DNA of 44,816 nt from Bacillus proteolyticus (GCF_001884065.1 NZ_MACH01000019.1:1-44816), one strand, 5' to 3'; counted from the stretch's first letter, positions 17,256-25,436 are shown. Notes: generated from the letters alone by a model not told the origin. Made by a program: numbers and translations.

Positions 17256-18218
17256 TTAATGTTCATCTTTAATTACGATGCGAAATGAACCGAATGCTTG
17301 TTGGCTCATATAATTATTTTTGCTGACTTTATAAGGAAATGGAAAAGCAACTAATTGGAAATTACTTTCTTGTTCCACTATAGGTAATGTGAAATTAAAA
17401 ATTTGTCTCGTTTCAGGAGCGACCGTAGCATAAGCAACTTTTTGGTTATTTAATAGTTCAACTTGCTCCCAATCTTTAAAGGCCACGATTGCATAACTCA
17501 TTTCTTCTGTCGTTTCATTTCCGCTAGATATAGTTAGCTCTTTACCTTCATTCTCAGAGAGCACCGCTTGTAGTTTTTCCTCATTTCTAGTAACAAATAA
17601 TGGTTCATAAAGATCATCTTTTAAAACAGTTTTCGGCTGTACAGGAGTAAGTTGTATTTTCTCAGTATCTTTATGATGAGTATTAATCGAATATCGCATA
17701 CTTAGAACCTCTTCTAATATAGCGGCTTTATTTAGGTCATTATCTATTAATTTATATTCAGGTTTTTTAATTATTAAAAAGGTTAATTCCCTAGCAGTAG
17801 GAGAAATTTGTAAATGGATTTTAGTAGTGAGCGAACTGTTTGGCTTTATATCGAAAGAATAGTGGGATACCGCATTTGGAGTGTCGTCTATTTTAAAAGG
17901 CTTTTGTTCGTAATCTTCTAAAATAATTAATCCATATTTTCGGTCTTCATTAATATTATGTACAAATGATAACGATACGTTGATCTTATTATTCTCACTA
18001 ATAATTTCACTTCCATTGTCGATATGTTGACCTTGATCATCCTTTAAGCCGTAAGAAACGGTGTTAGTTTGCGGCTCTCTCTGTTTTTCTTCTTTCATCT
18101 TTTCTTTAGAAGGTGCGTGAGATAAATTCGGGCTTTGTATAATTGAAGTATTGAACAAATTATAAATTATAAGTATCGAAACTAGTAAAATACCGATAAT
18201 AAGATATACCTTTTTCAT
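17256..18218 (-). CDS. membrane-anchored extracytoplasmic protein
   Basis: This 320-residue protein has an N-terminal membrane helix (about 4-24) after MKK, without a lipobox, then a Lys/Glu-rich spacer (about 38-55) and two beta-rich domains outside. Segments such as INVSLSFVHNINEDRKYGLIIL and TRQIFNFTLPIV look like Ig/DUF-type beta sandwiches. The start is ATG 18218 after AGAGGTG; a GTG nine bases upstream is less likely. The family is not recognised. Confidence 0.75.
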   Translation of the reverse strand: MKKVYLIIGILLVSILIIYNLFNTSIIQSPNLSHAPSKEKMKEEKQREPQTNTVSYGLKDDQGQHIDNGSEIISENNKINVSLSFVHNINEDRKYGLIILEDYEQKPFKIDDTPNAVSHYSFDIKPNSSLTTKIHLQISPTARELTFLIIKKPEYKLIDNDLNKAAILEEVLSMRYSINTHHKDTEKIQLTPVQPKTVLKDDLYEPLFVTRNEEKLQAVLSENEGKELTISSGNETTEEMSYAIVAFKDWEQVELLNNQKVAYATVAPETRQIFNFTLPIVEQESNFQLVAFPFPYKVSKNNYMSQQAFGSFRIVIKDEH

Positions 18219-18456
18219 AAATAACACCTCTTACATTCAAGAGTTTAAACCCGATTAAAACAATATATGAAAATTTCAAAAATCTCAATGATTTGTCTTG
18301 AAATTAACTTTTATTTTACATTTGATTAATCTTATTGAATAGAAAGAAATTTAGGGATTGCAAGATGATAAGTCCCAGGAATTGTCCACTTTAATTCAAT
18401 ATTCATAGTATGAAACATGAAGACAAAAATATATGCAGAGGTGAGGTGAATAAAGA

Positions 18457-18576
18457 ATGCTTTGCAATTATTTTTACAATGAAACGCAAATGCGCCCTTT
18501 AGGAGGACAGGGGCCAGCGCAAAGTATAATTCTAGCTTGTTTATCAGGCTATACAAGCACAACATATGCAACGTAG
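18457..18576 (+). CDS. candidate 39-residue peptide
   Basis: ATG 18457 follows GAGGTGAGGTG, a strong ribosome site, at good spacing, and the frame ends at TAG 18574-18576. The peptide starts MLCNYFYNETQMRPLGGQG and ends LACLSGYTSTTYAT. It has two Cys residues, a Gly-Gly pair in mid-sequence and a Ser/Thr/Tyr-rich tail. There are no modification or export genes nearby. It could be a small secreted or signalling peptide or a chance frame. The rest of 18219-18789 holds nothing else I can support. Confidence 0.4.
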   Translation: MLCNYFYNETQMRPLGGQGPAQSIILACLSGYTSTTYAT

Positions 18577-18759
18577 TTATTATTCATTATAATCGTATTA
18601 TGTGATGTGGATTATACAAGGATGGAATTTATTTTCGATCGTTACCATATGAAACTGTATATGTTTTATAGTGAACAATGCCAAAACAGAAATAGCTCTT
18701 TGATGGAGAGAGGCTACAAAAACATAAATTTCATACTTAATAAAAATTTGAAAAAGAAA

Positions 18760-18792
18760 AAAAGATTGCCTCTTAAGAGGCAATCTTTTTTA
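18760..18792. terminator. bidirectional terminator
   Basis: AAAGATTGCCTC and GAGGCAATCTTT form a near-perfect hairpin with A and T runs on each side. It ends the leftward alkaline phosphatase gene and would also stop rightward transcription. Confidence 0.85.
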
Positions 18793-20463
18793 GAGAGAGT
18801 GTCTTAAAAATAGTTGAATTGCTTTTTCAGGTACATAGAATTTCCCGTTGCTCTCTACAACGATGCCTCCTAATTCATAATCTTTTCCACCAATATAGAT
18901 AATGTTTTTATTAACAAACAATTTGGCCTCCGTATTATTGCGTTTTACTACAAGCACAGGGTTAAGTGCATCTTGCTTGTCAATCGTTACATTTGCACCA
19001 ATTTGTTTAAAGGATGTTTCAGCATCTAAGAATAATTTCTTAGTTATTTCTTCTAATTGAAAGCCCATTGCTTTAGCCATTATTTTCGCAATGTCTGTAT
19101 TTTGGACTAAACCGTATGGCTTTTGAGGACCGTAAGAGTATAAGAATACATCTTCACCTGTATGCCCACCAGTTGTAAAACCGATGTTCGCACGGTTGGC
19201 CAATAATTTAGTAAGAATTGGACCTACATCAGTTTTCTTATTTGCAGTTTTTAACTTTTCTCTTTCATCATTAGTTAGGTTGTCTAAACCATAAAGTGCA
19301 GCTACTTCTTTTATATTAGATAAATCATCTTTTAGTTTATTTGTAGCACCTTCAAGTGTCATTTTCGCCTTTTTCAGTGGGGCAATGTAAGCTGATACTG
19401 GTGTAGTATCATATCCTTTTGTTGTATTACTGTTACCAATGGAAATACCGCTATTACCATGATCCGCTAAAGCAATAACCATAGTGTTACCATCTTTCTT
19501 CGCAAATTCTAATGCTTCTGTAACTGCATCATCAAACGCCAATACATCGCTAATCATCCCGATTGGGTCATTTGCATGTGCTGCCCAATCTGCCTTACTG
19601 CCTTCAACGAATAAGAAGAAGCCATCTTTATCTTTTGATAATGTTTGAATGGCTTTGCTTGTCATCTGGGAAAGAGTTGGCTGCTTAGGATTGGTTATTC
19701 TACGATCCATATCGAACGCAAGGGCAGTATTAGAGAAAGAACCCCAGATTTTATTTGATTTAGAGTTTAATAACGCATCTTTTGTTTCGACAAAGTCGTA
19801 GCCTTTGTCTCGAATGACTTTTACTAAATCTTCGTTGTCTTTACGAATTCCATTGCTTGTCGTCGGCTGAAGCGCTGCCTTTCCACCACCTAAAACAACT
19901 GCTATATTTTGGTAAACTTGCTGTTCACCAAGCACTTCGAAATTTTTACGATTAACGTGGTGGGCAGAGAAACTAGCAGGAGTAGCATGCTGGATTTCTG
20001 AGGTAGCAATGATTCCTGTCGCACGGCCGGAACGTTTTGCGCCTTCTAAGACGTTGGCAACTGGACGAAACTTGCATTCTTCTTTCACTGGTTCTAAGCC
20101 AGGTGAATTCACAACAGAAGGTAATACGCCCACGTAACCTGAATTTGATTTGTTTCCTGTCGCTAAAGCTGTGGCTGCCGGTGCAGAGTCCGTAATAGCT
20201 GATTCTGCGGAATACGTACGAACACCTCCGGATACAATTTGATCTAGTGCAAGAGGTGAACCTTTATACCACCGAGCCAATGTTGTAGCAGAAGAACTTG
20301 TCCCATCTATAACCATGAAAATTACATTTTTAGGTTGCTTTTCTGCTTTTTTCACCTCAGCTTTTACCTCGTTATCGTTCATCATGATTCCTGCTGCCAA
20401 TGTACCTATAACTATCGTTCCTGCTAAAGTTAGTCCTATTATCTTTTTACGAAGATTAGTCAT
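18790..20463 (-). CDS. secreted alkaline phosphatase
   Basis: This 557-residue protein has a signal peptide (about 1-35, cleavage near VKA) and the alkaline phosphatase superfamily fold. DGTSS carries the first metal Asp, TDSAPAATALATG the nucleophile Ser, VEGSKADWAAHAND and ALADHGNSG further metal ligands, and GGHTGED the last His. The C-terminal 60 residues (NKNIIYIGGKDYELGG) resemble the copper-amine-oxidase N-terminal-like domain found on Bacillus secreted proteins. It would release phosphate from extracellular esters. GGAGG precedes the ATG. Pho-type regulation is expected for such genes, but I could not mark a convincing Pho box in the 267-base gap upstream. Confidence 0.92.
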   Translation of the reverse strand: MTNLRKKIIGLTLAGTIVIGTLAAGIMMNDNEVKAEVKKAEKQPKNVIFMVIDGTSSSATTLARWYKGSPLALDQIVSGGVRTYSAESAITDSAPAATALATGNKSNSGYVGVLPSVVNSPGLEPVKEECKFRPVANVLEGAKRSGRATGIIATSEIQHATPASFSAHHVNRKNFEVLGEQQVYQNIAVVLGGGKAALQPTTSNGIRKDNEDLVKVIRDKGYDFVETKDALLNSKSNKIWGSFSNTALAFDMDRRITNPKQPTLSQMTSKAIQTLSKDKDGFFLFVEGSKADWAAHANDPIGMISDVLAFDDAVTEALEFAKKDGNTMVIALADHGNSGISIGNSNTTKGYDTTPVSAYIAPLKKAKMTLEGATNKLKDDLSNIKEVAALYGLDNLTNDEREKLKTANKKTDVGPILTKLLANRANIGFTTGGHTGEDVFLYSYGPQKPYGLVQNTDIAKIMAKAMGFQLEEITKKLFLDAETSFKQIGANVTIDKQDALNPVLVVKRNNTEAKLFVNKNIIYIGGKDYELGGIVVESNGKFYVPEKAIQLFLRHSL

Positions 20464-20730
20464 TGTGGTTCCTCCATAGGTTGTTTTCGATATCCCAATC
20501 TACCGTTCGTATGTAAACAAAATTTATTATTAGTAGTACCCTATTACCACGAAACTAACAATAATAATTGAGTCAAAATACTGGGCACAAAAAGTTAAAT
20601 TCAAGCTATTTCTTCAGCAAAATATTTTCTTCATATAAAACCTCTTTGCATCCTTAGTTACACAGTCTTTTCTATAAAAAGAATCTTCTCTTTATTTTAT
20701 GGGAAACATTAGAAAAAGGATGGTGGGAAC

Positions 20731-21783
20731 ATGACAATTGATCGAGTTTGTACAATTGGGCCAGCGAGTAATAATGAAGAAACATTAACGCAGTTAATAA
20801 ACAATGGTATGAAAATTGTTCGGTTAAATTTATCACATGGCACGCATGAAAGTCATAAAACAATCATGCGTTTAGTAAAATCGTTAGATGATTCTATTAA
20901 AATTCTAGGGGATGTACAAGGTCCTAAAATAAGATTGGGTGAAATGAAAGAGGAACAAATTACACTTGAAGCAGGGGAGTTATTTACTTTACATACCAAT
21001 CCAGTACAAGGGAGTAAAGAAGAAGCAAGTGTTGATTATGTAGGGATTGTGAATGACGTGAAAGTTGGAAGTAGAATTCTTATTAATGATGGAGAAGTTG
21101 AACTACTTGTTGAAAAGGTAAGTGCGGACAAAATAGAAACGAGGATAAAAACAGGTGGAAATATTGCCTCTCATAAGGGGGTAAACTTACCAGGTACAAT
21201 AGTTAGTTTACCAGCTATTACAGAAAAAGATAAAAAAGATATTCAGTTTCTTTTAGAAGAGAATGTTGATTTTATTGCGTGTTCTTTCGTTCGAAAACCT
21301 AGTCATATAAAGGAAATACGAAGTTTTATACATGAACATAAAGAAACATCTCCTAATTTAATTGCAAAAATAGAAACGATGGAAGCGATCGAGAATTTTC
21401 AAGACATATGCAAAGAAGCGGATGGCATTATGATCGCAAGGGGAGATTTAGGTGTGGAATTACCGTATCAATTTATTCCGCTTTTGCAAAAAATGATGAT
21501 TCGTGAGTGCAATCGAACGAATACATATGTCATTACAGCGACACAAATGCTTCAATCTATGGTAGATCATTCTATTCCTACAAGAGCTGAAGTAACTGAT
21601 GTATTTCAAGCTGTACTGGACGGGACGAATGCTGTTATGCTTTCTGCTGAAAGTGCGTCAGGGGAGCATCCAATCGAAAGTGTGAAAACGTTACGTCTCG
21701 TTTCGGAATTCGCTGAGCATGTGAAAAAAGATGGGCCTTTTGCGATGAAAGATGTACTGGAATTGCTGCATAAGTCTCTTTAG
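20731..21783 (+). CDS. short pyruvate kinase-like protein, no C-terminal domain
   Basis: This 350-residue protein covers the catalytic A and B domains of pyruvate kinase: VCTIGPAS at the start, VRLNLSHG, GDVQGPKIRLG, LPAITEKDKKDI, the catalytic Lys/Glu segment IAKIETMEAIENF, IARGDLGVELP, and TATQMLQSM (Gln where most have Glu). The chain ends where the allosteric C domain should begin. Usual Bacillus PykA has about 585 residues, so this is a shortened second copy. The frame is intact with a GGTGGG site, so it is not an obvious pseudogene. Loss of the C domain predicts loss of AMP/sugar-phosphate control and altered assembly. It may act on phosphoenolpyruvate or have diverged. Confidence 0.85.
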   Translation: MTIDRVCTIGPASNNEETLTQLINNGMKIVRLNLSHGTHESHKTIMRLVKSLDDSIKILGDVQGPKIRLGEMKEEQITLEAGELFTLHTNPVQGSKEEASVDYVGIVNDVKVGSRILINDGEVELLVEKVSADKIETRIKTGGNIASHKGVNLPGTIVSLPAITEKDKKDIQFLLEENVDFIACSFVRKPSHIKEIRSFIHEHKETSPNLIAKIETMEAIENFQDICKEADGIMIARGDLGVELPYQFIPLLQKMMIRECNRTNTYVITATQMLQSMVDHSIPTRAEVTDVFQAVLDGTNAVMLSAESASGEHPIESVKTLRLVSEFAEHVKKDGPFAMKDVLELLHKSL

Positions 21784-21950
21784 TATGAAAATATATATTT
21801 ATCGATTATAGTATTAATTGGATACTTATGCTAAACCAGCGAAAATTTGTTGTTCTTTCTGTATGAATTTAACTTTTTATGGAAAGATATGTTAGTAAGT
21901 ATACGATTTGAACGTTCTATTTTTTAGAGTGTGATAGGAGGAGAATGAAT

Positions 21951-22226
21951 ATGTCAGATATTGAAGTAGGCGAAGTTTTTAGCCTTAGCGACGAGAATAA
22001 TGAAGAACAAGAAGTTGAAGTACTTGGAGCGATGGATGTCGAAGGAGCAGAATATATTGCGGTTGCCTTTGTTGAAGATATTCAAACAGAAACTGAGGAA
22101 GACATTGATATCTTCTTTTTAAAAGTAGAAGAAGATAGTGAATTCTCATACATTGAGAGTGACGAAGTATTTGAAAAAGTATCTGCTGCGTTTGAGAAGA
22201 TTTTGGACGAGCAAGAACAAGAATAG
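21951..22226 (+). CDS. DUF1292 family acidic protein
   Basis: This is a 91-residue, strongly acidic protein with the DUF1292 beta pattern (VFSLSDENNEEQEVEVLG, then EYIAVAFVED and DIFFLKVEED), as in Bacillus YrzB-type proteins. The start is ATG 21951 with AGGAGGA nine bases upstream; an ATG at 21945 is too close to the site. It is a small cytoplasmic protein of unknown role. A terminator follows. Confidence 0.85.
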   Translation: MSDIEVGEVFSLSDENNEEQEVEVLGAMDVEGAEYIAVAFVEDIQTETEEDIDIFFLKVEEDSEFSYIESDEVFEKVSAAFEKILDEQEQE

Positions 22227-22234
22227 TTTGACAC

Positions 22235-22266
22235 AAGAGGGAGATGTATATCTGCCCTCTTTTTTG
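22235..22266 (+). terminator. terminator after the DUF1292 gene
   Basis: AAGAGGG and CCCTCTT arms, with an inner AGAT/ATCT pair, followed by six T residues. Confidence 0.8.
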
Positions 22267-22310
22267 TATATGATTGAAAAATTTTTCTCGAACTTCTGTT
22301 TTTCAATCTA

Positions 22311-22619
22311 CTATGAATCATACACTTCTTTTGTGTTCGCGGAAGCCGCATCTAATAAAAGGAAAATCGCTGCTATAATATGCAGAACGATTGCTATATA
22401 AGGAAAGAAGGCAACTAGAATAGTTAGGATACCTATATAATTAGAATAGGTTTTCATGCCTTTCTTTTTAGCCAATAAAATTGTAATGATATGTAAAGTG
22501 ATTACTATAAGTAGCGGTATCCCGTATAAGTCAACTATTCCTTGATGTAAATAATAAGGAATTAATAAAAGGTGGGATATACCTGTAGTCCACTTCAATG
22601 CTTTTATGACTGTCTTCAA
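22311..22619 (-). CDS. small membrane protein
   Basis: This is a 102-residue protein with three hydrophobic segments (about 10-28, 33-50 and 62-90). It starts at TTG 22619, eight bases after AGGAGG. It has a positive cytoplasmic loop (AKKKGMK). No family recognised. It stands alone. Confidence 0.7.
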   Translation of the reverse strand: MKTVIKALKWTTGISHLLLIPYYLHQGIVDLYGIPLLIVITLHIITILLAKKKGMKTYSNYIGILTILVAFFPYIAIVLHIIAAIFLLLDAASANTKEVYDS

Positions 22620-22748
22620 AGTTAATTCCTCCTAAATAATATGTACGTATGAATATGTTACCAAATATAGTGGTGAATGGATATTTTTTTGTATTCACAT
22701 TTCGGGAAAATAGATAATTATATTATGTTAACTGATTAGTTCTTTATC

Positions 22749-22841
22749 CCGCTATTTGTGGGAGTCGGGCTACTCGTAAACGCCCGTTTGATGAAGGCTA
22801 ATAATCAGTGGGGGGTGTCCCCCACTGATTATAGTTTCACT
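22749..22841 (+). repeat. bcr1-type repeat, internally deleted
   Basis: It begins CCCGCTATTTG and ends with the AATCAGTGGGGG...CCCCCACTGATT hairpin and AGTTTCACT. It lacks most of the usual left-middle part, so it is about 93 bases instead of about 150. TTTAT lies directly on both sides (22744-22748 and 22842-22846), matching the TTTAT duplication reported for bcr1. It sits between the small membrane protein and the end of hisS. Confidence 0.85.
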
Positions 22842-22882
22842 TTTATGCACAAGAAAAACCACCAAAATGAGGATGGTTCGTA

Positions 22883-24160
22883 TTATAAATAATTAGGTAA
22901 GTAAGAAAGGGGAACCTTTACTTCACTACCTTCCTTCATATTTCGTAGCATAACTGTTTCTGTAGATAGTTCCTCTTCACCAATGATAAGCACATACGGG
23001 ATATTTTCTTTATTGGCATAATTAAGGGCACGTTTCAATTTACGTCCGGCTAGTTCAAGCTCGATTTTTAAGGAAGTAGTAGAACGTAATTGCTGGGCGA
23101 TTTGTAAGCATTGTAATTCTGTCCCGAGTGGGATGATAAAAAGATCTGCTGTAGATGCTATTGTTTCTTGTTTTTGAAGCGCGGTATAAATAACATCTAA
23201 TCCGAATGAAATACCGACTGTTGGATAGTTCATATTATCACCACGGAATGACCCAATAATATTATCGTATCGACCACCGCTACCGATGCTGGATGTAATC
23301 GAGCCGTCTTTTAGAAAAATTTCATACACGGTACCTGTGTACATCGTGAGCCCTCGTGCTAAAAACGGATTGAATATAGCATTTTCATTTATTCCGAGGG
23401 CGATTAAATATTGCTGTAATTGTTGCAATTCGTTTACTCCATCGGCGACAAGTGTATTATTGAAAGTGTCCTTAAAGTCGGCAATAGTGAGCTTTAGGCA
23501 AGATAAAACAGTATTACATATTGTATCGGCCATTTCTACAGTAATCCCGCGCTCCAATACATCTTTTCGTACACCATCAATCCCAATCTTTTCGATTTTA
23601 TCCAATGATAAAATTATGTCACTCGTTAATTCGGTAGGGATGTTAATAGACTGGAGAATACCATTTAATAATTTTCGGTTATTATATTGAATCGTTACTT
23701 TTAAGTTTAACGTTCGGAACAGTTCAAATGCCATGCTCATGAGTTCAGCTTCGGCCATGACTGATTCTACACCAACTATATCAACATCGCATTGTATGAA
23801 CTCACGAAATCTCCCTTGTTTAATTGGACCATCTCGAAATACTTTCCCAATTTCATAACGTTTAAAAGGGAGGCGAATATTTGGATTCATCGCCACGACT
23901 TTTGCGAATGGAATTGTTAAATCGTAACGTAAAGCAAGCTCGCGTTTTCCTTGATCTTGCAGTGTATATATTTCCTTTAAAATTTCATCACCACCGCCGT
24001 ACTTGTATGACATAAGTTCATACATATTTAACGTTGGTGTCTCTAACGGTTTACAGCCATAACGTTCAAACGTATCTTCACAAGCTCTTTTAATTTTATT
24101 TCGCAATACTTGCTCCTTTGGTAAATAGTCTTTTGTTCCTTTTACATTTTTCATTTCCAC
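22883..24160 (-). CDS. hisS: histidyl-tRNA synthetase paralogue with divergent active-site motifs
   Basis: This 425-residue class II synthetase-like protein has an N-terminal NVKGTKDYLP motif-1 region, motif 2 VFRDGPIKQGRFREFIQCDVDIVG (shape closer to eukaryotic/archaeal HisRS), a His-binding segment ARGLTMYTGTVYE and a C-terminal anticodon-binding domain (ADLFIIPLGTE, then LELAGRKLKRAL). The last domain argues for a true HisRS rather than HisZ. In the His-binding segment the usual LDYY reads LTMY, and in motif 3 the usual GxER reads GLDV, so the ATP-binding Arg is not seen. The start is taken as GTG 24160, eight bases after AAAGGAG; GTG 24169 and ATG 24154 are alternatives. A promoter, His-rich leader peptide and attenuator lie upstream. 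Confidence 0.85.
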   Translation of the reverse strand: MEMKNVKGTKDYLPKEQVLRNKIKRACEDTFERYGCKPLETPTLNMYELMSYKYGGGDEILKEIYTLQDQGKRELALRYDLTIPFAKVVAMNPNIRLPFKRYEIGKVFRDGPIKQGRFREFIQCDVDIVGVESVMAEAELMSMAFELFRTLNLKVTIQYNNRKLLNGILQSINIPTELTSDIILSLDKIEKIGIDGVRKDVLERGITVEMADTICNTVLSCLKLTIADFKDTFNNTLVADGVNELQQLQQYLIALGINENAIFNPFLARGLTMYTGTVYEIFLKDGSITSSIGSGGRYDNIIGSFRGDNMNYPTVGISFGLDVIYTALQKQETIASTADLFIIPLGTELQCLQIAQQLRSTTSLKIELELAGRKLKRALNYANKENIPYVLIIGEEELSTETVMLRNMKEGSEVKVPLSYLPNYL

Positions 24161-24183
24161 CCAAATCACTCCTTTTTTAAATT

Positions 24184-24223
24184 AAAAAAAGCTATGCAGG
24201 TATAAAAATACCCACATAGCTTT
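24184..24223 (-). terminator. attenuator terminator before hisS
   Basis: On the reverse strand AAGCTATGTGGGTAT and ATACCTGCATAGCTT form a long stem with a T-rich loop, then seven T residues. It lies between the His leader peptide and hisS, so it must be bypassed for hisS expression. Confidence 0.88.
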
Positions 24224-24230
24224 ATGAATG

Positions 24231-24283
24231 CTTCGTGGGTCAACAGGAAAAGCCCTGTACCCACGAAGAAAAAATTTTCTTCG
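24231..24283 (-). promoter_or_regulatory. overlapping hairpins of the hisS attenuator
   Basis: Reading the reverse strand, a GAAGAAAA / TTTTCTTC hairpin comes first. Its second arm runs into CTTCGTGGGT, which pairs perfectly with ACCCACGAAG across an inner ACAGG/CCTGT pair. The ACCCAC of that arm can also pair with GTGGGT in the 5' arm of the terminator. These mutually exclusive pairings are the layout of an amino-acid biosynthetic attenuator. Confidence 0.75.
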
Positions 24284-24294
24284 GATACACGGCG

Positions 24295-24339
24295 TTACGT
24301 ATGATGATGAAGTTGGAAAGAAGTATTAAAATTTTGCAT
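24295..24339 (-). CDS. His leader peptide
   Basis: ATG 24339-24337 follows AAGGAG by nine bases and encodes MQNFNTSFQLHHHT, then TAA at 24297-24295. Three CAT codons in a row near the end make this a histidine-sensing leader peptide in the manner of enterobacterial hisL. Ribosome stalling here would change which downstream hairpin forms. Confidence 0.8.
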   Translation of the reverse strand: MQNFNTSFQLHHHT

Positions 24340-24372
24340 TAGAAATCTCTCCTTAACAATAAGTTTTTCCAA

Positions 24373-24401
24373 ATTATATCAGATGATTTTTGAAATATCA
24401 A
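24373..24401 (-). promoter_or_regulatory. promoter of the hisS leader
   Basis: On the reverse strand TTGATA (24401-24396), 17 bases, then TATAAT (24378-24373): an almost consensus vegetative promoter, about 34 bases before the leader peptide ATG. Confidence 0.8.
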
Positions 24402-24501
24402 TATTTTCAGTTTTGAAAAATACGTGAAGTTATGTAGGAGAAATGGAAAAGAGTGTATAATAAAACTTAATAATATGAAATAACCTTTTAAGGAGAGCGC
24501 T

Positions 24502-24978
24502 ATGAAAAAAGATAAGACTAATGCGATGCGAATATTAGATAAAGAAAAAATTGAATATTCGATGATGTCATATGATCCGGACGATGGGAAAATTGATGGT
24601 GTTTCAGTTGCTGGGAAAATTGGTAGAGAAGTGAGAGAGGTATATAAAACGCTTGTCGCTCAAGGGAATAGTAAAGATTATCATGTTTTTATAATCCCGG
24701 TAGATGAGGAATTGAATTTAAAAGCAGCTGCAAAAGCAGTAAGTGAAAAGAAGATTGAAATGATTCCTGTAAAAGATATTACGAAAGTATCAGGATATAT
24801 TCGCGGCGGTTGTTCACCGGTCGGAATGAAGAAATTATTTTCTACATGTATTGATGCGAGTGCCCAATCACTTGAAACAATTATTGTAAGCGGTGGGAAA
24901 ATTGGCGTGCAAATTGAGCTGAAAGTTGATGACTTGGCGAAAGTGACGAGAGCGCAGTTTGGTGAGGTAACGAAGTAA
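24502..24978 (+). CDS. ybaK: YbaK/EbsC-type aminoacyl-tRNA deacylase
   Basis: This 158-residue protein has the Cys-tRNA(Pro)/YbaK fold: the catalytic Lys region VYKTLVAQGNSKDYHVF, AAAKAVSEKKIEM and the signature YIRGGCSPVGMKK near residue 98. YbaK hydrolyses Cys mischarged on tRNA-Pro as a trans-editing factor. AAGGAG precedes the ATG. It is divergent from the hisS leader promoter. A terminator-like hairpin follows. Confidence 0.9.
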   Translation: MKKDKTNAMRILDKEKIEYSMMSYDPDDGKIDGVSVAGKIGREVREVYKTLVAQGNSKDYHVFIIPVDEELNLKAAAKAVSEKKIEMIPVKDITKVSGYIRGGCSPVGMKKLFSTCIDASAQSLETIIVSGGKIGVQIELKVDDLAKVTRAQFGEVTK

Positions 24979-25031
24979 ACATACATAGGAAAAGAAGTTC
25001 TAATTTAATTAACTTTAGATAATGATTTATA

Positions 25032-25075
25032 GGATAGTTAGTCCATTATGAGGGCTGATTATCCTTTTTTATTTA
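25032..25075 (+). terminator. terminator after ybaK
   Basis: GGATA and TATCC arms with inner TTAG/CTGA and TCC/GGG pairing, followed by TTTTTTATTT. Confidence 0.65.
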
Positions 25076-25260
25076 CATAATGAATGAAATGAAAAAGGAT
25101 ATTTAATTTAATCAGCGTAATCTGTATATGTAATTTAAATTGTTTGGCTTTGGGAAGAGGACAAAGTCTCGGTGTGAGGATCTTAAATAAACAATCATAA
25201 TTATCAATATTATGATTAGAGGTGCTTTTAAAGATAGATAAAGGACAGGAGAGTGTTTTT

Positions 25261-25296
25261 ATGAATAAACAAGCAAAAATTAAGAGTGTGTTTTGA
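25261..25296 (+). other. 11-codon frame fused to a terminator-like hairpin
   Basis: ATG 25261 follows CAGGAGAG at good spacing and encodes MNKQAKIKSVF, then TGA. The second half of the frame is also the left arm of a hairpin (TTAAGAGTGTGTTTT, about 25280-25294, with AAAACACGCTCTTAA, 25311-25325). It is either a leader peptide, or the first codons of a lost gene cut by a small palindrome. Just upstream, 25193-25219 holds an AATCATAAT / ATTATGATT palindrome that could be an operator. Nothing else is seen in 24979-25436. Confidence 0.35.
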
Positions 25297-25436
25297 AAAA
25301 AGATTGATTAAAACACGCTCTTAAATTATTTAATTGAATCATTCTTTTATAAAAAGTCTGATCATTTCTGTGAGTCTTCTTCCATTAAAGCGCCCGATTG
25401 CTTAAAAACGTTCTGAAGTTTAAGAAAATATTTACA

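Noticed and set aside
18607-18807. 66-codon rightward frame before the alkaline phosphatase terminator
   Set aside because: It has no ribosome site, a Lys-rich tail encoded by the terminator itself, and runs into the convergent gene.
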